Positions 18,597 through 27,415 of a stretch of 64,000 nt of DNA are shown here, piece after piece (the first letter of the stretch is position 1; each line of letters starts with the position of its first letter). The position numbers were made by a program, and so were the translations under genes. Source of the DNA: Flavobacterium psychrotolerans (lineage in GTDB: Bacteria > Bacteroidota > Bacteroidia > Flavobacteriales > Flavobacteriaceae). The stretch is taken from assembly GCF_003097635.1 (NCBI RefSeq), contig NZ_QCZI01000014.1, positions 22,015 to 86,014 on the forward strand, read 5' to 3'. Under the pieces are notes generated by a model. The model was given only the letters and a program-made list of their open reading frames with translations. It did no database searches and was not told the DNA's origin.

Positions 18597-18735
18597 ATTG
18601 TGTAAACAATTAATACTTAAAACAGCGATAAAACAAGAAAAGCAACACATAATTGGGTTGCTACTTATTATCCCTGTTATTTACTTTGATTCTGGAACGT
18701 ATAAAAAAACCCTAGCTGCGCAAAGTGTAGATGCT

Positions 18736-18759
18736 CTGCGAATGTCTCTGACTTCGCAG
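18736..18759. repeat. Short hairpin in spacer next to the toxin gene
   Basis: CTGCGAA (18736-18742) pairs perfectly with TTCGCAG (18753-18759). The same spacer repeats the word aattgggttgct near 18651 and 18785. This looks like a small intergenic repeat, not a terminator, because no T run follows. Confidence 0.4.
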
Positions 18760-18795
18760 CAATACATAAAAAAAGGAACCCGTAATTGGGTTGCT

Positions 18796-19086
18796 TTACA
18801 AACTAAATTTTTTTAAATCCTGGTAATTATTCCAAAAACGCAGTAATTCAATATTGTTATTTTCAAAACGATAATATAATGTGATTTGTTTAACAACGGG
18901 CACTTGAAAAGTATTTTTGAAAGCGGTTGGTTTAAAAGTTAGGTTTTCATTGGTTAACAAATCTATAATTTCGTCCACTTTATCTATGAAATTATAAACT
19001 TCAGGAAGTGTCCATTCACGTTGTAGATATTTAATATTGTTCCAGTAATCAATTTTAGCGGGTTCAGACCAAGAAACTGTTGTCAT
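18796..19086 (-). CDS. RelE/ParE-family toxin
   Basis: The 96-residue product begins VSWSEPAKIDYWNNIKYLQREW and contains YNFIDKVDEIIDLL, QITLYYRFENNNIELLRFWNNYQDLKKF. This matches the ParE/RelE fold: two N-terminal helices packed on a beta-sheet with a basic, aromatic C-terminal region. Such toxins cut ribosome-bound mRNA or poison gyrase; the sequence alone does not say which. It starts 3 bp after the upstream small gene, the usual antitoxin-toxin order. Confidence 0.8.
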   Translation of the reverse strand: MTTVSWSEPAKIDYWNNIKYLQREWTLPEVYNFIDKVDEIIDLLTNENLTFKPTAFKNTFQVPVVKQITLYYRFENNNIELLRFWNNYQDLKKFSL

Positions 19087-19089
19087 TGC

Positions 19090-19338
19090 TTATCGCTTGT
19101 AAAGATGTGGAAAACGTTTTTTAGTTTCTTCCATCATGATCTTATGCGGTGTAGTTCCTTTTGTTTCAATTGAATTTAAAGCTTCATCAATGGCGTTTTT
19201 TTGCTCGTTTGACAACAAGCATTGGTCATCAGAAGAACTCATTAAGGATTTAATTTTTTCTACGAGAGAATGGTCCTGCAATTGACTAATCCAATTGATG
19301 ATATTTAATTTATCATTTTGCAATTGTTGTATATCCAT
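19090..19338 (-). CDS. Antitoxin of the RelE/ParE pair
   Basis: I place the start at MDIQQLQNDKLNIINWISQL (ATG at 19338); an ATG at 19371 would add 11 residues. The 82-residue protein is helical and charged, with KLNIINWISQLQDHSLVEKIKSLM at the N-terminus and a C-terminal tail (IMMEETKKRFPHLYKR) that could wrap the toxin. The sequence resembles small addiction-module antitoxins of Bacteroidetes, and the 3-bp spacing to the toxin supports this. No ribbon-helix-helix domain is obvious, so autoregulation is uncertain. Confidence 0.7.
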   Translation of the reverse strand: MDIQQLQNDKLNIINWISQLQDHSLVEKIKSLMSSSDDQCLLSNEQKNAIDEALNSIETKGTTPHKIMMEETKKRFPHLYKR

Positions 19339-19466
19339 AATAATTTGATTTAAAGCGTCGCTGTGATTCACATCACAAATTTACAAAAAAAACACTTCAA
19401 CTTGTGGTTCCCTTCTTTAGAATTATGAAAAGGTTGCGGGATGTGAAATAAAAAACACCATTATAG

Positions 19467-19679
19467 CCCAACTCCACTAGCCCAGATTACAATGAAAAGC
19501 TTTTTGCAAAAGCCGATGTCGTTTTTCTTGTTTATAAAAAGCGACCAAAGGAAGCTATTTTAAAAACTTTAGAAAAACAAACGGGTTTGCAAAAACTTGC
19601 AATGGAAAGCTGGAAAAAGCTTCAAATGTTCGTAATTTTACAACAAGACCAACGTTTGCATTATGGAAACTTCTTTTGA
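19467..19679 (+). pseudogene. Open-frame remnant upstream of the aromatic hydroxylase
   Basis: A frame open for 70 codons after a stop (19464-19466) reads in part KLFAKADVVFLVYKKRPKEA and ends with QRLHYGNFF at a tga (19677-19679). That stop lies inside the first codons of the next gene. No ATG occurs near its left end. Its composition looks protein-like, so it may be the tail of a decayed gene; chance is also possible. I do not recognise the family. Confidence 0.3.
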
Positions 19680-21420
19680 AAACAACCCTTTACTGGATCG
19701 ATTGCCGCAACATTTAAAGCAGTTTATCAAACCTCAAAATTATGGCGATTACACTCCCATAAATCAAGCGGTTTGGCGTTTTGTGATGCACAAAAACGTG
19801 TCTTATTTAAGCAAAGTTGCGCATAGTTCCTATTTGGATGGATTGAAAAAAACGGGGCTCGAGATAGACACAATCCCAAACATGTACGGCATGAACCGAA
19901 TTCTGAAGGACATTGGCTGGGCTGCCGTGGCCGTTGACGGATTTATCCCTCCGAATGCCTTTATGGAATTTCAGGCTTATAATGTGTTAGTTATTGCTTC
20001 GGACATCCGGCAGATGGAACATATAGAATATACCCCTGCACCCGATATCATTCATGAAGGCGCCGGACATGCACCCATTATTGCCAATCCGGAATATGCG
20101 GAATACCTGCGGCGTTTTGGGGAAATCGGCTGTAAGGCCATCTCCTCTTCCCGTGATTATGAAATGTATGAAGCTATCCGGTTGCTTTCTATCTTGAAAG
20201 AAGCCGAAGACACGCCGGCATACGAGATTGAAGCGGCGGAAAAACAGGTAAATGATTTGCAGAACAACATGGGCGAATTGTCGGAAATGGCGCAAATTAG
20301 AAATCTGCACTGGTGGACCGTTGAATATGGATTGATTGGCACGCTGGAAAACCCCAAAATTTATGGTGCCGGATTGCTGTCTTCCATTGGGGAAAGCGAA
20401 TGGTGCATGACCGATAACGTGAAGAAAATTCCGTATGATATTTCGGCAGCAAACCAAAATTTTGACATTACCAAACCGCAACCTCAACTGTATGTCACGC
20501 CCGATTTTGCCTATTTAAGTATGGTTCTGGAAGAGTTTGCCCATAATATGGCTTTGCGAACCGGAGGATTGTCAGGCATTCGAAAACTGATTCGTTCTAA
20601 TGCCATGGGAACGATCGAACTGAGTACGGGAATTCAAATTTCGGGGCAGTTTACGAATGTCATAGAACAGGAAGGCAAGCCCGTTTATTTTCAAACTGCA
20701 GGAAAAACTGCCTTATCCTACCGGGAAAAAGAATTGGTGGGACACGGCACCTCCTATCACTCTGAAGGTTTTGGAAGCCCTGTTGGCAAACTGAAAGGAA
20801 TCAACCTGGCTATTGAAGACATGAGTCCGAGGGATTTGCGGGCGTATGACATTTATGAATCGGAGAAAGTGACTCTGGAATTTGAAGGAAACATCACGGT
20901 TTCGGGCGAAATCATTACGGGTTCTCGAAACCTTCAGGGAGAAATCATTCTGATTAGTTTTAGAAACTGTACTGTTAAACACGATAACACTGTATTATTT
21001 CAACCAGAATGGGGGAAATATGACATGGCGGTCGGAAAGAAAGTGATTTCCGCTTTTTCCGGTCCTGCCGATGTGAACAGCTTTGACCTGACGATTCATG
21101 CAGTTTCCAGCAAAACCATAAAAGCAAAGAAAACTACCGAGAGGGATGAATTGGAAGGATTGTACCAAAACGTGCGCACTATTCGAGAAGGAAAATCGGC
21201 TGACTTAAGTTTAGATAAAATTTTTGAATTGGTAAAAAAAAATCATCCCAACGATTGGTTGCTTTCTGTTGAAATCACGGAACTTTTACAAAAAGAAAAA
21301 AACCAAGACCTATTGCCTGAAGTGTTAGGACATTTGGAACAATTAAGGCAAAATCGCCCGGAAATTGAGCATTTGATTGAAGTTGGATTGGAGTTAATTT
21401 TTAAAAATACTGAGGAATGA
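19663..21420 (+). CDS. Aromatic amino-acid hydroxylase (phenylalanine 4-monooxygenase-like)
   Basis: The 585-residue protein carries the iron-binding pair H131 and H136 in HEGAGHAPIIANPEYA, and the third ligand E221 in HWWTVEYGL. In standard phenylalanine hydroxylases the second His and the Glu are about 40 residues apart; here they are 85 apart. The extra 45 or so residues (DYEMYEAIRLLSILKEAEDT... to ...EMAQIRNLH) form a charged helical insertion. The C-terminal 200 residues after the catalytic domain are an extension I cannot name, ending in a helical segment. The enzyme would hydroxylate Phe, Tyr or Trp with a pterin and O2. No pterin-recycling gene is adjacent. Confidence 0.85.
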   Translation: METSFENNPLLDRLPQHLKQFIKPQNYGDYTPINQAVWRFVMHKNVSYLSKVAHSSYLDGLKKTGLEIDTIPNMYGMNRILKDIGWAAVAVDGFIPPNAFMEFQAYNVLVIASDIRQMEHIEYTPAPDIIHEGAGHAPIIANPEYAEYLRRFGEIGCKAISSSRDYEMYEAIRLLSILKEAEDTPAYEIEAAEKQVNDLQNNMGELSEMAQIRNLHWWTVEYGLIGTLENPKIYGAGLLSSIGESEWCMTDNVKKIPYDISAANQNFDITKPQPQLYVTPDFAYLSMVLEEFAHNMALRTGGLSGIRKLIRSNAMGTIELSTGIQISGQFTNVIEQEGKPVYFQTAGKTALSYREKELVGHGTSYHSEGFGSPVGKLKGINLAIEDMSPRDLRAYDIYESEKVTLEFEGNITVSGEIITGSRNLQGEIILISFRNCTVKHDNTVLFQPEWGKYDMAVGKKVISAFSGPADVNSFDLTIHAVSSKTIKAKKTTERDELEGLYQNVRTIREGKSADLSLDKIFELVKKNHPNDWLLSVEITELLQKEKNQDLLPEVLGHLEQLRQNRPEIEHLIEVGLELIFKNTEE

Positions 21421-21464
21421 TTTTGTTGTTAATTGAATATTGAAATCAAACCTATTTATGAGAT

Positions 21465-22214
21465 TTATTTAAACTTCTTCAAAGTTTCTTTTGTGAAATC
21501 GGACAAAACTAATCTTCCGCTGATGGTGGCGCGTTCTGCCAACAGCGTATCCCAATCGTCAGTTCCTCTCCAGAACATTTTTTTGGTTTCTTGCATCGCT
21601 TCGGGATTGTAGCTGCATAAGCTTGTCGCCAAAGCCAATATAGCTTCGTCCAAAACCTTGATACTTTCAAAAACATTGGCATACAATCCTTTTTCTTTTG
21701 CCCATTGCGCATCAAAAAAACGATCTGCATCAATTGTGATTTGAGACAGCGCGGAAACCCCCATTTTGCGTGATATTGCCGGGCTAACCACAAATGGACC
21801 AATCCCAATTTTGAGCTCGCTTAATTTTATGGCTGCATGCTGGGTTGCCAAACAATAATCGGTAGCAGCGGCAATTCCTACCCCACCACCAACCGCTTTG
21901 CCCTGTAATCGCCCGATAATAAATTTCGGACACTTACGCATCGCATTGATTACATTAGCAAATCCAGAGAAAAATTCTTCTCCCGTTTGGGCATCGTTTA
22001 TCGCAATTAATTCTTTGAGACTTGCACCCGCACAAAAAGTCCTGTCGCCGCCACTTTTTAGAATGATTACTTTTACATCGTCATTTATTCCTGCATTTGT
22101 GATGGTTGCAGCAAGTTCGGACAATAAATAGCTCGGCAACGAATTTTGCTCCAGATGAAAAAATTCGATGGTTGCAATTCCGTTTTGTATTTCTTGTTTT
22201 ACATAAGGCTCCAT
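21465..22214 (-). CDS. Enoyl-CoA hydratase/isomerase family protein
   Basis: The 249-residue crotonase-fold protein has the CoA-binding segment DRTFCAGASLKEL and the oxyanion-hole segment IGRLQGKAVGGGVGIAAATDY, both at expected positions. The usual first catalytic Glu region reads KLSELKIGIGPFV, with a glutamate near the expected place. The family hydrates, isomerises or cleaves acyl-CoA esters. The neighbours (hydroxylase, obgE) give no pathway, so the substrate is unknown. Confidence 0.85.
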   Translation of the reverse strand: MEPYVKQEIQNGIATIEFFHLEQNSLPSYLLSELAATITNAGINDDVKVIILKSGGDRTFCAGASLKELIAINDAQTGEEFFSGFANVINAMRKCPKFIIGRLQGKAVGGGVGIAAATDYCLATQHAAIKLSELKIGIGPFVVSPAISRKMGVSALSQITIDADRFFDAQWAKEKGLYANVFESIKVLDEAILALATSLCSYNPEAMQETKKMFWRGTDDWDTLLAERATISGRLVLSDFTKETLKKFK

Positions 22215-22313
22215 TGACTGTGTTTTAATTGCTAAAAACTTGTTTACTGGGAAAAGGGTTATGGCAATTCTCAGGCATTTCTACTTGAAGTTTAAGAAGT
22301 AATGGCTTACTTT

Positions 22314-22378
22314 AAATTCAAAAATCCCAAGAGATACAAATATAGAATATATTTGTATCTCTTGGGATTTTTGAATTT
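22314..22378. terminator. Perfect 31-bp inverted repeat after obgE
   Basis: The left arm 22314-22344 and right arm 22348-22378 are exact reverse complements (31 of 31 bp) around a GAA loop, and the outer arms are A/T runs. It starts 15 bp after the obgE stop on the minus strand, so it probably terminates obgE. The stem is far longer than usual for an intrinsic terminator. Confidence 0.75.
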
Positions 22379-22392
22379 GTTTTAATTTGATG

Positions 22393-23400
22393 TTACTTTT
22401 CCTCATTCAACATACTCCACAATTTATCCTTCAACTCCGTCAACCCCTGTTGGGCAACGGATGAAATAAACAAATAGGGAATATTCTTGAAGTCTTTGTC
22501 TAATTGGATTTTCAATTCGGCTTTGAGTTCATCGTCCAGCATATCGCATTTGGAAATGACCAACATACGTTCCTTGTCTAACATTTCGGGATTGTATTTC
22601 TTCAATTCATTCACTAAAATGTCATATTCTGCTTTAATGTCTGGCGTATCAACCGGAACTAAAAAGAGCAAGGTAGAATTCCTCTCGATATGTCGCAAGA
22701 AATAATGCCCCAAACCTTTTCCTTCGGCTGCTCCTTCAATAATCCCGGGAATATCGGCTATCACAAACGACTGAAAATCGCGGTAAGCGACGATTCCCAG
22801 ATTCGGCTTTAAGGTTGTAAAAGGATAATCGGCAATCTTGGGTTTAGCAGAAGTCAATACCGAAAGCAAGGTTGATTTCCCCGCATTAGGAAAACCCACC
22901 AATCCCACATCGGCAAGCACTTTTAACTCCAAAATCATATCAATTTCCTCTGAAGGCAATCCCGGTTGGGAATAACGTGGTGTTTGGTTTGTGGAACTCC
23001 TAAAATGCCAATTCCCCAAACCGCCTTTTCCGCCTTGCGCAACGATTCGTTTTTCTCCGTTTTCGGTGATTTCGAATAAAATTTCATTAGTTTCTTTATC
23101 TCGAACTACGGTTCCTAATGGCACTTCGATAAATTTATCTTCGCCATCGGCACCCGTACTTCTATCCCCCCCACCATCACCACCGTGTCCCGCTTTGACA
23201 TGTCTGGCAAATTTAAGATGAAACAAGGTCCAAAGACTTTTATTCCCAACTAAATACACGTGTCCACCACGACCACCATCTCCACCATCTGGCCCGCCTT
23301 TTTCAATAAATTTTTCTCTGTGCAAATGTGTAGATCCTTTACCACCTTTACCGGACGAAACATATATTTTTACGTAATCAACGAAATTCCCTTCTGTCAT
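22393..23400 (-). CDS. obgE: GTPase ObgE/CgtA
   Basis: ObgE is an essential ribosome-associated GTPase that helps assemble the 50S subunit and senses guanine nucleotides. Residues 1-160 form the glycine-rich Obg domain ([41 protein letters not shown]). The G domain follows with G1 [12 protein letters not shown]3 [18 protein letters not shown] and G4 SKCD. The length of 335 residues is normal; there is no large C-terminal extension. The spacer to the upstream CNNM gene carries degenerate gggttttgggt words. Confidence 0.97.
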   Translation of the reverse strand: MTEGNFVDYVKIYVSSGKGGKGSTHLHREKFIEKGGPDGGDGGRGGHVYLVGNKSLWTLFHLKFARHVKAGHGGDGGGDRSTGADGEDKFIEVPLGTVVRDKETNEILFEITENGEKRIVAQGGKGGLGNWHFRSSTNQTPRYSQPGLPSEEIDMILELKVLADVGLVGFPNAGKSTLLSVLTSAKPKIADYPFTTLKPNLGIVAYRDFQSFVIADIPGIIEGAAEGKGLGHYFLRHIERNSTLLFLVPVDTPDIKAEYDILVNELKKYNPEMLDKERMLVISKCDMLDDELKAELKIQLDKDFKNIPYLFISSVAQQGLTELKDKLWSMLNEEK

Positions 23401-23477
23401 TTTTTTTGGTTTTGGGTTTCGGGTTATTAGGCTTTGGGTCTAAACTAACACCCAGAATCCAATACCTAAAACCTATT

Positions 23478-24749
23478 TTATTTTACGGCTTTCACCATCA
23501 CTTTATCAATCTTCACACCATCCATGTCAATCACCTCCAACTCAAATTTTTGCCAAATTAATTTCTCTCCTTGCTTCGGTATCCGAGACAACTCGGTCAT
23601 AATTAATCCGCTGACGGTTGTCACTTCATAATCATTAATCAGTTCATCCAATTCAAAATAGGTCAGGAAATCATGCAAGGAATAATGTCCGTCAACCAGC
23701 CATGTTCCATCCTCTCTTTCAATCAATTGAAAATCTTCTTTGTAAAATTCAGAGGCATCGCCTACCAAAGCTTCAAGAATATCGTTTAATGTGATGATTC
23801 CCTGAAAAACGCCGTATTCATCGGACACAAAACCGTAATGAATGCCACTTTTCTTGAAGTTTTCCAGAGCTTTATAGGCCGACATTTGCTCCATTATAAA
23901 AGGCGCATCGGTCATGATTTTTTCCAGGTTGAAATCTTCATCTTGAAAATGAGAGAAAATATTTTTCAAATTGACAACTCCCACAATATCATCAAAATTA
24001 TCTTTATAAACGGGATAAACAGAATGTAATTCTTTCAACATCAAATCCCGAACTCTGTTTTTATCCGAATTTAAGGGAAGGGAAACTATTGATTTCCGGT
24101 GTGTCATCAGCGAATTCACTTTTCGGTCTCCAATATGAAAAACACGTTCCAAAATATCTTGCTCAATTTCCTGAACCTCGCCGCCTTCGGTTCCTTCTTT
24201 GATGATGGCTTTTATTTCTTCTTCCGTTATTTTCCCGTCAGCCGAAGGTTTTATTCTCAATACTTTAAGCAAAAATTCTGTAGAAATTGTCAACATCCAA
24301 ATAAAAGGCGCGGTGATTATTGAAATCATTTTCATGGGTATTGCAACGGCTTTAGCGATACCTTCGGGATGGTTCAATCCAATCCGTTTGGGTAGTAACT
24401 CTCCTAAAACTAGGGAGAAAAAGGTTAAAATTACTACTACAATTCCGACTGCAATACTATGCGAAAAAGGTTTTAAAACTTCAAATCCTCCAATAAATAA
24501 CTGAACAGTTGAAGTTATGGTGTCACCACTAAAAATTCCGGTTAAAATACCTATTAAAGTAATTCCGATTTGTGTTGTAGACAATAATTTATTAGGTGAA
24601 TTCGCTAAATCTAAAGCGGCTTGCGCATTCGGATTTCCTTTTTTGGCGGCATTTTCTAATCTATTCTTCCTGGCAGATATCAATGCGATTTCTGACATGG
24701 CGAAAACTCCATTTAAAAGGATTAAAAATAATATTATTAGAATTTCCAT
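23478..24749 (-). CDS. CNNM/CorC (hemolysin C-type) membrane protein
   Basis: The 423-residue protein has an N-terminal DUF21/CNNM domain with four hydrophobic segments (about 1-190: LLNGVFAMSEIALISARKNRLE, TTQIGITLIGILTGIFSG, and others). A CBS pair follows (MTHRKSIVSLPLNS; IMTDAPFIMEQMSAYKALENFKKSGIHYGFVSDEYG), then a C-terminal CorC_HlyC domain (REDGTWLVDGHYSLHDFLTYF). Members act in Mg2+ or other cation efflux, or tolerance; the old name hemolysin is misleading. It is followed after 22 bp... in the same direction by obgE downstream and preceded by adk, as a loose housekeeping group. Confidence 0.88.
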   Translation of the reverse strand: MEILIILFLILLNGVFAMSEIALISARKNRLENAAKKGNPNAQAALDLANSPNKLLSTTQIGITLIGILTGIFSGDTITSTVQLFIGGFEVLKPFSHSIAVGIVVVILTFFSLVLGELLPKRIGLNHPEGIAKAVAIPMKMISIITAPFIWMLTISTEFLLKVLRIKPSADGKITEEEIKAIIKEGTEGGEVQEIEQDILERVFHIGDRKVNSLMTHRKSIVSLPLNSDKNRVRDLMLKELHSVYPVYKDNFDDIVGVVNLKNIFSHFQDEDFNLEKIMTDAPFIMEQMSAYKALENFKKSGIHYGFVSDEYGVFQGIITLNDILEALVGDASEFYKEDFQLIEREDGTWLVDGHYSLHDFLTYFELDELINDYEVTTVSGLIMTELSRIPKQGEKLIWQKFELEVIDMDGVKIDKVMVKAVK

Positions 24750-24771
24750 ATTTAATTAAAAACGTAGCTAC

Positions 24772-25344
24772 TTAAAGCTTTTCAATTACTTGGCTTAAAC
24801 GCTCCGTAATTTCGGCTATAGAACCAATCCCATTTACTGGATGAAATTTATTCTGTTTATTGTAATATTCCATTAATGGAGCTGTTTTTTCATTGTATTC
24901 TTGATAACGATTTCTGATTTTTTCTTCATCTTGATCGTCTATCCTCCCGCTGGTTTTCCCTCTTTCCAACAATCGTTGAATCAGGATTTCATTGTCTGCC
25001 TCTAAAGCTACTGTTGCCGTAACCTCCCAGTTTTTGGTAGCCAAAAAACGGTCTAATGCACTTGCTTGATCCAATGTTCGAGGAAATCCGTCAAATAAAA
25101 ACCCTTTGGTATCAGGGTGTTTTTCGACTTCCTCTTGCAACATTTTTATGGTCAATTCATCTGGAACCAAATCCCCAGCATCCATGTATCCTCTAACCAA
25201 TTTGCCTAATTCTGTATTGTTTTTCAAATTGTACCGAAAAACGTCTCCCGTTGAAATGTGTGTTAAATTGTATTTTTCTTTTAAAAATTCTGCTTGCGTT
25301 CCTTTTCCGGCTCCAGGTTTTCCAAATAAAACAATATTAATCAT
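24772..25344 (-). CDS. adk: Adenylate kinase
   Basis: Adk interconverts ATP + AMP and 2 ADP. The P-loop GKPGAGKGTQAEFL is at residues 7-20, the AMP-binding THISTGDVFRYNL follows, then FLFDGFPRTLDQA and the LID arginines in RLLERGKTSGRIDDQDEEKIRNR. At 190 residues it has the short LID without zinc cysteines. The gene is 22 bp upstream of the CNNM gene and 46 bp after hpt in transcription order. A tandem gttgtagttat repeat (25354-25375) sits just before its ATG. Confidence 0.97.
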   Translation of the reverse strand: MINIVLFGKPGAGKGTQAEFLKEKYNLTHISTGDVFRYNLKNNTELGKLVRGYMDAGDLVPDELTIKMLQEEVEKHPDTKGFLFDGFPRTLDQASALDRFLATKNWEVTATVALEADNEILIQRLLERGKTSGRIDDQDEEKIRNRYQEYNEKTAPLMEYYNKQNKFHPVNGIGSIAEITERLSQVIEKL

Positions 25345-25353
25345 GATGGCGTT

Positions 25354-25380
25354 GTTGTAGTTATGTTGTAGTTATGTTGT
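25354..25380. repeat. Tandem 11-bp repeat in hpt-adk spacer
   Basis: gttgtagttat occurs at 25354-25364 and 25365-25375 and is followed by a partial third copy, gttgt. It occupies most of the spacer, about 10 bp upstream of the adk start codon, so copy-number change could alter adk translation. No function is shown. Confidence 0.5.
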
Positions 25381-25390
25381 TAATTTTTCT

Positions 25391-25918
25391 TTATTTCAAT
25401 TGATATACTTCTGGTAAATTTCTGCCCAATCCGTCATAGTCAAGACCAAATCCAACAATGAATTTGTTTGGAATTCTAATTCCCACATAATCAATCTTGA
25501 TGTCTTTTTTAAAAGCTTCTGGTTTGAAGAAAAGTGTGGCAATTTTTAAATGCTTTACTTTTTGTTGTTTAAATATGGCTTTCAATTCTTCTATAGTATT
25601 CCCGGTATCTACAATATCTTCCACGACAACAACCGTTCTTCCCTCCAAATTTTGATTGATTCCAATAAGTTGTTTTACTTCATTTGTAGATTGCGTTCCT
25701 TCATAAGAAGCCATTTTAACAAAACTTACTTCGCACATTCCTCTGTAATGTTTCATTAAATCGGACAACACCATAAACGAGCCGTTTAATATCCCCACAA
25801 ATACCGGAACTTCATCAAAAAAATCGTCGTCCATTTGTTTGGCCATATTAGCAATAGCAAAATCTATTTCTTCCGCCGAAATAAAAGGCTCGAAGGTTTT
25901 ATCATTAAGATGTATCAT
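25391..25918 (-). CDS. hpt: Hypoxanthine phosphoribosyltransferase
   Basis: This purine salvage enzyme joins hypoxanthine (or guanine) to PRPP. The 175-residue protein contains the PRPP-binding signature VVVVEDIVDTGNTIEEL, the flexible-loop region SFVKMASYEGTQS and the C-terminal base-binding KFIVGFGLDYDGLGRNLP. It lies upstream of adk in the same direction, giving a small purine-nucleotide group with the divergent purK-purE genes next door. Confidence 0.95.
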   Translation of the reverse strand: MIHLNDKTFEPFISAEEIDFAIANMAKQMDDDFFDEVPVFVGILNGSFMVLSDLMKHYRGMCEVSFVKMASYEGTQSTNEVKQLIGINQNLEGRTVVVVEDIVDTGNTIEELKAIFKQQKVKHLKIATLFFKPEAFKKDIKIDYVGIRIPNKFIVGFGLDYDGLGRNLPEVYQLK

Positions 25919-26203
25919 CTTTTACAATTTTAAAATAATTTGCAAATATAGGCATTTCACATTTGAGAATTGACAATTGAAATGGTTTTGTATTTTTAAT
26001 TCAAAATTATAAAATACGTACCTAAAATCACAGAGAATCCTGCAATACAGTACTATTTATAAAGAAAACAGTCAAGAGCATACTAATAAAGCGTTTTCAA
26101 GGGAAGCTGTAAAGAAAATGAAATAGATTCCAAATCTTGAAATTCTTACTTATATTTGCACAGTCGAGGCAATATGCCAAACAGACAAAGTAAACACAAG
26201 CTT

Positions 26204-27361
26204 ATGAATTACTTTTCTTCCGAATTTAAATTAGGCATACTCGGTGGCGGACAATTAGGCAAAATGCTTTTGTCTGAAACCCGAAAATTCGATATCCAAA
26301 CCTATGTGCTCGACCCGAGTGATGAATCACCATGTAAAATTGCCTGCAACCATTTTTTCAAAGGCGATTTAACCGATTTTGAAACGGTTTACAATTTTGG
26401 GAAACAAGTCGATGTTTTAACTTTCGAGATTGAACTGGTAAATATTGAAGCCCTAGAAAAACTAGAGAATGAGGGTATTAGAGTCTATCCTTCTTCCAAA
26501 ACCTTAAGAGGGATTCAAAACAAAGGGATTCAGAAAGATTTTTATAAAAACAATAAGATTCCAACTGCCGATTACGAAATATTTCAGGACTTGGCCGCAT
26601 TAAAAATCAAAGTGGCGAACAACCAAATTCAGCTGCCTTTCGTTTGGAAATGTACCGAATTTGGCTACGACGGAAATGGCGTAAAAATCATTCGAGAAAG
26701 TAATGACTTAGAGCAGTTACCTGATGTAGAATGCATTGCCGAAGAAATGGTTCCTTTCAAAAATGAATTGGCGGTAATCGTTTGTCGTAATCCCTCTGGG
26801 GAAATAAAAACCTATCCGGTTGTTGAGATGGAATTTCATCCCGAAGCCAATCAGGTAGAATATGTAATTTGTCCCGCAAGAATTGAAGAAATAGTGGCCG
26901 AAAAAGCACGATCCATTGCTTTGAATGTTTCCGTAAAATTCGATCATGTAGGTCTTTTAGCCGTCGAAATGTTCCAAACGGAGGACAACAGAATCCTAGT
27001 AAATGAAGTCGCCCCGCGTCCGCACAATTCAGGCCATTATTCTATCGAAGCCAGTTATACTTCACAATTTGAGAACCATTTACGAGCTATTTTAGACCTT
27101 CCTTTAGGGAATACCGACAGTAAACTTACCGGAATCATGGTTAATTTATCTGGAGAAGAAGGTTTCGTCGGGAATGTAATTTACGAAAATATTGAAAAAA
27201 TATTGGGTTGGAGAGGAGTAACACCTCACATTTACGGAAAAAAACAAATGCGTCCTTTTCGAAAAATGGGACATGTCACTATTGTCCATGAAAATGTAAA
27301 TGAAGCCAGAATCCTTGCCGAAAAAGTAAAAAACACGATACGAGTAATCAGTCGTCAGTAA
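26204..27361 (+). CDS. purK: 5-(carboxyamino)imidazole ribonucleotide synthase
   Basis: PurK is the ATP-grasp enzyme that carboxylates AIR to N5-CAIR in purine synthesis. LGILGGGQLGKMLLSE at the N-terminus and FVWKCTEFGYDGNGVKII, ECIAEEMVPF, VLLAVEMF-like and VNEVAPRPHNSGHYSIEA motifs are in order. I start at MNYFSSEFKLG (26204), giving 385 residues, because an upstream TTG frame adds 16 residues outside the family. A TATATTTG -7 element lies at 26151-26158. purE follows after 54 bp. Confidence 0.96.
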   Translation: MNYFSSEFKLGILGGGQLGKMLLSETRKFDIQTYVLDPSDESPCKIACNHFFKGDLTDFETVYNFGKQVDVLTFEIELVNIEALEKLENEGIRVYPSSKTLRGIQNKGIQKDFYKNNKIPTADYEIFQDLAALKIKVANNQIQLPFVWKCTEFGYDGNGVKIIRESNDLEQLPDVECIAEEMVPFKNELAVIVCRNPSGEIKTYPVVEMEFHPEANQVEYVICPARIEEIVAEKARSIALNVSVKFDHVGLLAVEMFQTEDNRILVNEVAPRPHNSGHYSIEASYTSQFENHLRAILDLPLGNTDSKLTGIMVNLSGEEGFVGNVIYENIEKILGWRGVTPHIYGKKQMRPFRKMGHVTIVHENVNEARILAEKVKNTIRVISRQ

Positions 27362-27415
27362 ACCGTTTTTAGTTGCAATTGCGCCACTTTAAACCTTAAA
27401 CATTTAAACAAAAAA

